Below the pieces are notes generated by a model that searched no databases, was not told where the DNA came from, and saw only the letters and a program-made list of their open reading frames with translations. From NCBI GenBank assembly GCA_958295665.1, contig OY282558.1, positions 354,125,034-354,189,033 of the forward strand: a DNA stretch of 64,000 nucleotides. Direction: 5' to 3'. The first letter of the stretch is position 1, and every line of letters begins with the position of its first letter. The position numbers and the translations under genes were made by a program. This stretch comes from Tipula vernalis (taxonomy: Eukaryota; Arthropoda; Insecta; Diptera; Tipulidae). Positions 56,210-64,000 of the stretch are shown here, piece by piece.

Positions 56210-56900
56210 GATACTATCGATGATCGAGGGCTACGACCGTACGAAATCGAGCCAATAACAGATGATGAAAAGTGGATCACATACGACAATAATTTGTGAA
56301 AAAGATCGCGGCTCAAAACGAGTCAATCTGCAAAAACGTTGGCAAAGCCCAGATTGACGGGCACTTAAGATAATGCTTTGTGTTTGGTATGATTGGAAGG
56401 AAATCGTTAATCATAAGCTGCTCTAACCTGGTCAGACGATTGGTTAGACTCTCTACTGTCAAAAACTAATAATGCGATTAAAGCGCACAGTTGAGATGAA
56501 GCGGCCAGAATTGTTCAATAGGAATGACGTCGTATTTCATCACGACAATGGCAGACCACACATATCTTTAATGACTCGGCAAAATTTGAAAGAGCTTGGC
56601 GAAGTTTTGATGCATCCACCGTATAGACCGGACCTTGCCCCGTCTGGCTACCTAATTGTTTTGCTTTCTGAAAAACTCTCTTAATAGTGTAAAGCAGTCT
56701 TCAAAAGAGGCCTGTTAAAACCACTTGGTTCAGTTTTTCGCCCAGAAATCCCAGCAGATCTATATACAGTGATGGCATGATGGTTTTACCAGAAAAATGG
56801 ACAAAGTTTACCGATCAAAACGGCCCTTATTTGGTTTAATAAAATTCATTCAAAATATAAGAAAAATATGTTTCAATTTTGATGAAAAACGCCACAAACT
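56210..56900 (+). pseudogene. Mariner transposase relic (+), third Asp changed
   Basis: Plus strand: ITDDEKWITYDNNL at 56249 (first Asp), ALCLVWYDWKE-like sequence near 56375, MKRPELFNRNDVVFHHDNGR at 56505 (second Asp) and LMHPPYRPDLAPSGYLIVLL at 56608. The third catalytic Asp, normally PSDYHLF, is Gly here. Downstream, in a shifted frame, comes the usual C-terminus. The wording is closest to the cecropia-type mariners as I remember them. No terminal repeats were identified. A related minus-strand tail lies at 19960-20130. Confidence 0.82.
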
Positions 56901-57780
56901 TTTTCCTTGGCCCAATATATGATAGGATATTTTGTATTAACTTCATTTTCATTAACTTAATTAGTTCAAAATTTGAAAAGTCTTAGTTTGTCCTTGCCGG
57001 TAATTAGATTTGAAGAAACTATTAATAGACTTGAAGAAAAACAAAATTTACATTTAAAAGAAAACCAAAGTGTGATGATTAATTTAACATGTTGCAGCTC
57101 GATATTTCATTTTCGATCAATATAGGCGATTTTTAACCTGAACGCACAACACTTTACGAATTTTCGATTCTATTTCAAGAACAAATAGTGCGATTGACTT
57201 CAAAATATATTTGTGAACGTGTAAAACTAATAACAATATATTATTGTTTACGAGTAGCACCCTCGGGCTAATTTGTTTTGATATATTTTATTTTATGACA
57301 AATAATATAAATCTCAATTAGAAAGTCTTAAATCCTGACCCACATCAAAGATTTTTTTTATTTGATTGGAGTTGCATCAAAGCAAAATGCATATTAGCAG
57401 GAAATAGAAAACCGCTCACAAAATTAATAGCGTATTTATTGATTAATATACATATTTTTGTAGATGTAAGATTATTAATTAATATACATATTATTGTGGA
57501 AAAGATGGACAGAAACTATTAAAATTCTGTTTACGTGTTTAGGCAGTAGCGGGTTTAGGCAAAACAATATAACTTAATTATTTTATTTTAACCAAAATGC
57601 ATTTTACTCATATAAACATTAGTTTTTAGCTCCATTCAATAATAATAGTATGTGAAGAAAACGAGTCATTACAATACGAAAGTGAAATTTGCAGCCTGAG
57701 CTATAGCAAAGGCTACAATCACTTGAGTATTGCAATTACAAATTTTCACACGAGTTACAGCAAAGCAACCTTGATTATAC
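56900..57780. other. AT-rich spacer, nothing recognised
   Basis: Near 57680-57775 two diverged ~53-base units ('ctatagcaaaggctacaatc' and 'ttacagcaaagcaacctt') suggest a short duplication. No gene is supported. Confidence 0.35.
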
Positions 57781-57928
57781 ATAGCCATAATCTAAAAAAC
57801 GAAGCTTTTATAAGGTAGTTAGAAACGAGGAAACAACCAAACTTTTCTTAGTAAAACACACAAAACATATGGGAAATCACTGTTTCCCTAAGACAAATTT
57901 TTAAATGAAAACGTTACAAATTAGCTGC

Positions 57929-58176
57929 GTTTTTTTATTCGCTCCGGATAGCTGCTGTCGAGAGCCGTTATTTTTCTACACCTAAATTAAAATTTGACGC
58001 GCTATTTATAGGTAAACTAAACTTATTTAACATCAAACTATCATTTTTAATTCAATTGTTTAACAAAAACTTCATATAAAAAATATTTGGCTCTACCTAT
58101 TTATACGGAGCGCTATCCGGAGCCACTTTTCATATGACGGCTCTCGATAGCTGCTATCCGGAGCGAATAAAAAAAC
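57929..58176. mobile_element. MITE with ~40-bp inverted repeats inside transposon copy 2
   Basis: The left end GTTTTTTTATTCGCTCCGGA continues 'tagctgctgtcgagagccgt'. The right end, in reverse complement, is identical for the first 24 bases and differs at two of the next 16. It is 248 bp long and non-coding, and it is absent from the same point of copy 1, which directly shows insertion. An internal 'ggagcgctatccggagcc' repeats part of the arm. Confidence 0.82.
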
Positions 58177-58522
58177 ACTACTATTGTTAATTATGAATTC
58201 TGAAATACTTTCATAAATATTTGAATTTCAACATATATGAATGTCGTTTAAGTAAATCGTTTTCGTTGTCTTGTCATAATTGATTTATTTAAACAAAAAT
58301 ATAAAAAAAAACCATAATAACAGCATTCTGGTAAAATTAAAATAAAAGCTTACTACAATTTGTTTGGTCATTAAATCAATATACATTACATAGATGGCAG
58401 TGATGGCCATAAAAATTTGGTAAAATCATACCAAAAATTGCCACCGAGGACATTTCAAGTAAAAAAATTGTGGGAAAAGCAAAACAAATTCACAAAATGT
58501 TAACAACGTTTTGATAATTTTG

Positions 58523-59140
58523 ATTGATTGATTGATTGCGATATACGATCAAGCATTAAGCAAGTCTCCCGTATTATAAATGCGAATACCACATCACTAT
58601 ACCCATGTTACACAACACGACGCCATTCTTCATGAAGCCAAACATTGCAATATTCACCCCGTAAAGAAAGGCGCCACATCGATAACCACATAAGTCTAAT
58701 AGTTGTGATATCCGCCCCTGGCCAGGCCGCCGTCGTACACTTTTTTACATATAACAAGATCAAATGATGGGAAAGGAATGTTAGCAACAAAGACTCAATC
58801 CTTCCAGACACCTAAGTAGTTGATAGTTAGTAAATTTGTTAGTAATATATTTTTGTAGTAATTTATTTAGCACAAGACAAATATTTTTTTTTAAAGTTCA
58901 TCTACTGCTCCAACCTATAAGACGGAAAAAATGACTACACAAATTTCCTGGTTCCGCAAATTCTTTTTTCCGAAAAAGCTGTAACAACTATTATTATTCC
59001 CTCCTATATTTTTTTCCGTCGGCGGTTGTGAGGGGGGCGAGATTTCGTTCCATCATCATGTTCCCATGCGGTGACCCAAATTTGTACTAATTGTAGGTAG
59101 TGTTGCTTGACGTTGTTGTTTAAAATCGTTGCGTCTTGGC
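58523..59140. other. Left part of a 1.36-kb insertion, unclassified
   Basis: It begins with a (gatt)n tract and is GC-richer than its surroundings. A minus-strand 67-codon frame (58608-58811) has no known motif. The whole insertion (58523-59865, including the satellite) is flanked by 24-base near-identical direct repeats ('gttaacaacgttttgataat' at 58499 and 'gttaacaacatttgataatt' at 59866), either a long target-site duplication or a template-switch duplication. Confidence 0.45.
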
Positions 59141-59144
59141 TGTC

Positions 59145-59865
59145 CCTGCTACTCGCCCCCTATATGGAATAAGCCTCTAAATAAGCTAAAAAACCCTAAT
59201 CCATACGATCGTTCATTTAATAAAAGTTCTACAAAATTATATTCTTTTGAAATCGCACTCAAGGGCCAATATCGGCCAGTGCCAACAATGATGACAAAGG
59301 TTTGGCTAGCATATGGAATAGGCCTCTAAATTACCTAGTTAAAAAACCCTAATCCATACGAATCGTCGTTGGTTTAATAAAAGTTCTACAAAATTATATT
59401 CTTTTGAAATCGCACTCAAGGGACAATATCGGCCATTGCCAACAATGATGACAAAGGTTTGGCTAGCATATGGAATAGGCCTCTAAATTACCTAGTTAAA
59501 AAACCCTAATCCATACGAATCGTCGTTGGTTTAATAAAAGTTCTACAAAATTATATTCTTTTGAAATCGCACTCAAGGGACAATATCGGCCATTGCCAAC
59601 AATGATGACAAAGGTTTGGCTAGCATATGGAATAGGCCTCTAAAAAACCTAGTTAAAAAACCCTAATCCACACGAATCGTTCGTTTAATAAAAGTTCTAC
59701 AAAATTATATTCTTTTGAAATCGCACTCAAGGGCCAATATCGGCCATTGCCCACAATGATGACAATTGTTTGGCTAGCATATGGAATAGGCCTCTAAATT
59801 ACCTAGTTAAAAAACCCTAATCCATACGGACCGTTCGTTTAATAAAAGTTCTACAAAATTATATC
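59145..59865. repeat. 157-bp variant of the satellite, about 4.5 copies
   Basis: It shares the monomer framework of the 49-51.6 kb array ('aaccctaatccatacgaatc', 'gaaatcgcactcaa', 'ccaatatcggccattgcc', 'atgatgacaaaggttt') but carries its own diagnostic changes ('tatattcttttgaaatcg', 'ggctagcatatggaatagg'). 'ggaataggcctct' recurs at 59315, 59472, 59629 and 59783. Each locus has its own variant, implying local amplification. Confidence 0.9.
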
Positions 59866-60289
59866 GTTAACAACATTTGATAATTTTGTCATTAAATTAT
59901 TTTTTTTTTCGTATTCTTCTGTAAACATTTTAGACATCTTACGTATACTAGTAAAACTAAAGATAAATTAGCAAGTATCATTTTACCTCATCAGAGCCAA
60001 CTTTGATGTTTTTTTCAAAATGAAATTACGAAAAATATATTTTAGAAATAATTTAATTTTAATATTTCTGCAAATAATATTTATTTAATACCAATATAGC
60101 CTTTTTGTAAATTATTGTTAAAGATATGTAGAAAACTTTTATATGTATAAACGTTTTATAATATTTTTGCTTTTTTCATTGAAAAACTTGAAGCTAAAAA
60201 AGAATATTTCTACTATGGATTCCTAATCAGTGAAAAGTTATAGCACTAAAAAAGTTTCTAAAAAATGCGTTATCATGATTACGGCTCTA

Positions 60290-61200
60290 TACTCTAGAAG
60301 GCTCTGCTATTAGACTTGCAACCTTTGAAAACTTGGAAAACGGGAATTTTTATTCAACATTTTTTTTGTTTTTTTTTTTTTTGTTCAATATATCCTAAAT
60401 ATTGGACGCGATATCATACTGTGTGTTTCTTTTGCTCTTCTTTAGTCCTTTACTAGTTTAAGGCTTGAAAATCTCAGAAAACGCACTAATTCTAAACGAA
60501 CTATTGTTGAGGATACCGTGAAGCAACATTTAGTCTCATTATCTGGTGAAATCACATTGCTTACGTAAAATTGATCGAGCAATCATATTTTTCGATAGCT
60601 AGATTATCGGGTTACTCCGAAGAGTGTTGCTTATCTATATTATTATTATTTATGTTTTGGATATCCATTTTTTATCACTTTTTTTGTGTGCTTTTACCAC
60701 GATTTTAATTTAAAATAAAAACAATTAATGTTTATATTATTATTTCTGAATTTTATTATTCTTCCTTATTGTGGTAATATTTTTAGTTTATTTTTTAAAA
60801 AATCGATTTCGGAAATAATTCCTTCATCAGTTATACATAATACTATTACATTTTCTTAAAATTACATTTATATTTATACTATATCTAGGTGTTTATGTTA
60901 GGCTCCTCCTTTCTGTGTTTTGTATTACTAATGGGGGAACCAGCGAGTCAGTAACAACCTTAAGTAAGAACGCGATATACAGAAAGTGCATGTTACTGAC
61001 CAGCGAATCTTTAAGAACTTTTCGTTCAGTTCACCCGTCACTTAAGAGAGCGAAAATTAACGCGCAAACTGAAGGATATGTCAGAATACATCAAAATTTT
61101 CAAAGCATACTTTTCTTAAAAATAATAAATTTTGCTATTCACATTAGAATTTTAATACTGTATTTGTCAGTTTTTACGGATTCGGTGGCCGATATGTCAA
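60290..61200. other. AT-rich DNA with scattered inverted repeat
   Basis: The block 'accagcgagtcagtaac' near 60940 recurs as 'gaccagcgaatct' near 60998 and inverted as 'actgattcgctggtt' near 61247, close to the end of the Penelope-like element. No gene is supported; the frame 60915-61211 has no known motif. Confidence 0.4.
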
Positions 61201-61224
61201 ATATTCTGTAAGGAAATAATTTCG

Positions 61225-63160
61225 TCAAATTCTGTAAGGTTTCTTACTGATTCGCTGGTTAGCCCTTAAGTCATAAATTCTATTTGTTTTTGTGTTAATT
61301 TTGTCGTTGAGTAAATTGCTATTGTTTTTTTGTTTGTATATTTCTAGTTCTTCGAGTCTATCTAATTTCTGTCCTTTTTTAGCTCTATGCAGGATTGTAA
61401 AATTTGTATTAATGTCTGTGTATTTGTGGTTTTCTGTTTTTAAATGAAGTACATACATAGTTTGATTTTGTTTCTTTTTTATTGATGTCGTTGATATGTT
61501 CTTTGTATCTTGTCTCAAATTTTCTACCTGTCTGGCCGATGTAATATTTGGGGCAGTTATCACATGACAGTTTGTATACACCTGTGTCGATTACTGGAGT
61601 ATTGGTTGGATTTCTAAGGTTTTGTTCTAACTTATTGCTGTTTTTGTATGCTACTTTATATCCAAATTTGTTAAGTGTTTTCTGTATTGCTTTATGAGTT
61701 GTTCTATTATATTCTACGCTAATGTATTTTACGTCTTTATTATTGTTCTGTTTTTGCAAAGTGGTTAATTGTTGTAAGTTGTTTCTTGCTAAGTTTCTTT
61801 TATTGAGTTGGTCTATTAATGAAGGTTTGTATCCGTTTCTTCTAGCTATGTATTTTATTGTATTAAGTTCCTCTTCGTAATCTATTTGGCTCATTGGTAT
61901 GTTATTCAGTCTGGTGATCATATGATTGTAACTTGATATTCTATGTTTATAAGGATGATGAGATTGTATATGTATTGTTTGGTCAGTCTGTGTAGGTTTT
62001 CTATATATTTTAAATGTATGTTTTGAGTTATTATTTCTAATAGTTAAGTCCAAAAAATTGATGCTATTTTCTTTTTCTATTTCTAACGTGAATTTTATAG
62101 TGGGTTGTTGGTTGTTTATGTGTTGGTGTAATTTGTCTAATTGCCTTTTTGTTCCTTTAAATAATAATAGTATGTCATCTACGTATCTATACCAATAAAT
62201 TATGTTATCCCTGTATATGTTACTCCTATTATGTATGTATCTGTTCTCGAAGTTGTTTAAATATATTTCTGCTAAAGTGCCAGATAGTGGGCTTCCCATG
62301 GGTAATCCCTCTGTCTGTTTGTAAAATTCTTTGTTATGTGTGAAATAGTTTTGTTTTGTTATTTCCGTTATAATATTAATTATTTCTTCTGTTTCTATTG
62401 CTTTTTTGACGTTTTTTATTAATAAATTTTTGGTTATTGCTATTGTCTCGTTTATTGGAATGTTCGTGTACATGTTGGTAATGTCGAAGGAGGCTAATTT
62501 TGCGTTATGTGGTATATCTATTGACTTTATTTTATTAACTAAATTTATATTATTTTTTAAAGAATTAAAATTATCTAATTTGATGTTGTTTATATGTTTC
62601 GAAATTTTATATGTAGGTGCTGTTGTGAAGTTGATTAATGGTCTTATTGGCTTACCATCTTTGTGTATCTTCGGTAGTCCTCTTATATGCGGTGCCGATG
62701 GTTTGATCATTTTGTTGTATCTTATGGTTTTATCGCTCATTATGTTGTTTGATCTATTGATAATTTGTTTGATTTTTGTATTAAATTCGTTGGTTGGATT
62801 TGTTTGAAGTTTCTCTATTTTATTGTTTTTGATGTATTCATCTATTTTGTTGTCGTATTCATGGGTTTTCATGATTACTATTGTGTTTCCTTTATCAGCC
62901 TTAGTTATTGTGGCACTGTTTTCTTTTAGTTTCTTTTTAATCTCACTTATTATTTTTGTTTGTTTTATATTATTACTATTGTTTTTCTTCAGCACTGTAT
63001 TATTATTTTGTTCTTTGTGTTTTGTGATTTCATTTATTAAAATAGCTCTAATTTCTTGTTGTTCTTGTGGTTTAGTTTTTAATATGGTGTTTTCAATGTT
63101 TAATAAATGTTTGTTTTGCTCCTTAATATTATTTGTTGGATGTAAGCTATGTATTAAATT
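61225..63160 (-). mobile_element. Penelope-like element, 5'-truncated (-)
   Basis: A minus-strand element containing one long gene with RT and GIY-YIG domains, cut at its 5' end at about 63160. There it meets two tandem copies of a ~28-base A-rich unit (63155-63210). Penelope-like elements are a distinct retroelement class whose RT is related to telomerase and which use a GIY-YIG nuclease. I looked for the hammerhead ribozyme core (CTGATGA...GAAAC) often found in their terminal repeats and did not find it. No flanking long repeat was seen. Confidence 0.85.
61270..63155 (-). pseudogene. Penelope-like RT + GIY-YIG endonuclease, one frameshift
   Basis: The main frame runs to 61409 and is open upstream beyond the GTG at 62995, through HSLHPTNNIKEQNKHLLNIE, to about 63150. 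Counting from 62995: PHIRGLPKIHKDGKPIRPL (102-120), ASFDITNMYTNIPI (168-181, first catalytic Asp), GLPMGSPLSGTLAEIYLNNF (230-249), YRYVDDILLLF (269-279, YVDD), INFLDLTI (312-319), and a GIY-YIG domain GVYKLSC (472-478) plus YYIGQTGRKFETRYKEHI (484-501). Near 61440-61470 a one-base shift moves the C-terminal ~60 codons (TDINTNFTILHRAKKGQKLD, LEELEIYKQKN) into the frame ending at 61225. All core catalytic residues appear intact. The N-terminus is truncated. Confidence 0.9.
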
Positions 63161-63215
63161 AAATAAAAAACAAAAAAAAAAAAATTAAATAAAAAACAAA
63201 AAAAAAAAATTCAAA
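63150..63215. repeat. Two tandem copies of a ~28-bp A-rich unit
   Basis: 'attaaataaaaaacaaaaaa' plus further A occurs twice in succession exactly at the 5' truncation point of the Penelope-like element. It may be the junction product of its insertion. Confidence 0.7.
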
Positions 63216-63399
63216 ATTATTACTAGAATAGTTCTATACCAACAAAAACTTGGTTTGAAACTATTCATTCCCGAATGAAAATATGCGGTATCGTTGTTGT
63301 AAAATTCCCAAAGTAAAGCTATACATATATTTCGTATTGCTTTTCCTTTCCATATGATAAATGTTTTTGCTCGCATACACATATATTTTATGAATATTA

Positions 63400-63816
63400 T
63401 TACCTTCCGGTTCGCACTCGCACATCGCACATTTTTGGACTGAAATTCGCATCCAGGCTAATGCTGCAGGCCCTGATCCAGCTGGATTCTGAGAAGGAGC
63501 CTTCTGAGAAGGCTGATAAAATTATTCTGGGCCAACACCATAATGACATAATCTGGATCTCATTCGAATGGAATCTGAAACTTACGGGGAAAGTGGCAAG
63601 ACTACTAATGACCTGGAAAATAACGGTGCTGGCTGAAGCGAGGAACTTGGTAAAAACCATGGGAGAAGCTAAAAGCAATAGCCCCCAAAATAGAGAGTGA
63701 TGGTCCAGTCTAATATTCTCACACCTTTTTAGTCTAACCCGAGCACCTTGCTCCCATTCTAAGTTAGTCATCATCATCAGAATAACTTTGCTGGGGTTAT
63801 CGTCCTTATTGCTCAT
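63400..63816 (-). other. Unclassified open frames, GC-richer patch
   Basis: A 138-codon minus-strand frame starting with ATG at 63816 overlaps an opposite plus-strand frame (63461-63700, 79 codons, containing IILGQHHNDIIWISFEWNLK). Base composition is less AT-rich than the flanks, so one strand may be a remnant of coding DNA (host exon or transposon gag). I recognise neither product and cannot decide which strand, if any, is coding. Confidence 0.2.
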
Positions 63817-64000
63817 GTTACTAATATACCCAACTCTTTATACTTGTATTTCGAGGCTGCAAGCAGGAAGCATAATTCTGCAGTAAGCTAATTTCCCGAA
63901 TATTTATTTGTTATTTTTGTATGCTTATACTGAAGTGTGATTCACATACCTGTACGAGGGTAGGAGAGGGTAAGAATAATAAAGTTAAAAAGGTTGATGT

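Larger units (their letters stand above)
57787..60290 (-). mobile_element. Non-autonomous DNA transposon, copy 2, with two nested insertions
   Basis: It matches the element at 5008-5873 in reverse orientation from end to end: the right terminus reads TGATTACGGCTCTATA (60277-60292), the left 'tagccataatct' near 57785. Between matching segments (57790-57928, 58180-58522, 59889-60290) lie a 248-bp MITE (57929-58176) and a 1.36-kb insertion with satellite (58523-59865). Without these, its length would be close to that of copy 1. No transposase is encoded. Confidence 0.72.

Noticed and set aside
61200..61300. Hammerhead ribozyme near the end of the Penelope-like element
   Set aside because: I looked for the CTGATGA and GAAA core with closing stems and did not find it.
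62406..63188. Two plus-strand hydrophobic frames resembling membrane proteins
   Set aside because: They are antisense shadows of the AT-rich Penelope-like gene; poly-Asn/Lys/Ile codons read as Leu/Phe/Ile on the other strand.

Overview
This is eukaryotic, AT-rich, non-coding DNA, almost certainly from an arthropod and most likely an insect. The basis is the set of transposon families present: Tc1 and mariner transposases, Jockey/CR1-type and R1/Loa-type non-LTR retrotransposons, a CsRn1-type Ty3/gypsy element primed by tRNA-Trp, and a Penelope-like element. I recognise no host protein-coding gene, no complete RNA gene, and nothing bacterial or CRISPR-like. The species cannot be named from the sequence alone.

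Layout. 1-1090: two degenerate tandem-repeat fields. 2.87-3.6 kb: Tc1 transposase relic (-). 3.7-6.25 kb: non-LTR relic (+) split by an ~860-bp DNA transposon. 6.4-6.9 kb: second Tc1 relic. 7.1-9.1 kb: second non-LTR relic (+), followed by a ~163-bp tandem repeat. 9.5-15.4 kb: AT-rich, with two copies of a foldback MITE. 15.8-19.76 kb: GC-richer R1/Loa-like non-LTR relic (-) with gag-like, endonuclease, RT and RNase H pieces. 20-21.3 kb: mariner tail and Jockey RT relic. 22.45-24.96 kb: 5'-truncated non-LTR element with an 803-codon open frame (-). 25.39-31.66 kb: young Ty3/gypsy element (-) with 432-bp LTRs, its gag cut by a repeat element. 32.2-33.0 kb: ~150-bp repeats. 33.0-36.4 kb: ORF1 relic (-) head-to-head with a 769-codon EN-RT frame (+). 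36.9-37.4 kb: Tc1 relic and a MITE. 38.1-45.9 kb: a nest in which one old non-LTR element was split by another non-LTR element and by two Tc1/mariner elements. 45.9-48.6 kb: AT-rich. 48.6-52.1 kb: a 159-bp satellite with a 654-bp higher-order period, bracketed by copies of the element that also interrupts gag. 52.9-55.85 kb: rearranged non-LTR pieces. 56.2-56.9 kb: mariner relic. 57.8-60.3 kb: second copy of the DNA transposon from 5-5.9 kb, carrying a MITE and a second satellite array. 61.2-63.2 kb: Penelope-like element (-) with RT and GIY-YIG endonuclease. 63.4-63.8 kb: unclassified open frames.

The sequences do not work together as a pathway; their relation is stratigraphic, because insertions inside insertions give a relative order. 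The most informative points are: (i) the (CAGACTGA)n element sits inside a gypsy element whose LTRs differ at only three positions I can see, so it moved recently; (ii) the same element family brackets the satellite array, suggesting a Helentron/DINE-like origin of the satellite; (iii) the gypsy primer-binding region matches tRNA-Trp over about 38 bases instead of the usual 18; (iv) the Penelope-like element keeps both catalytic domains. I found no convincing undescribed defence or signalling system.
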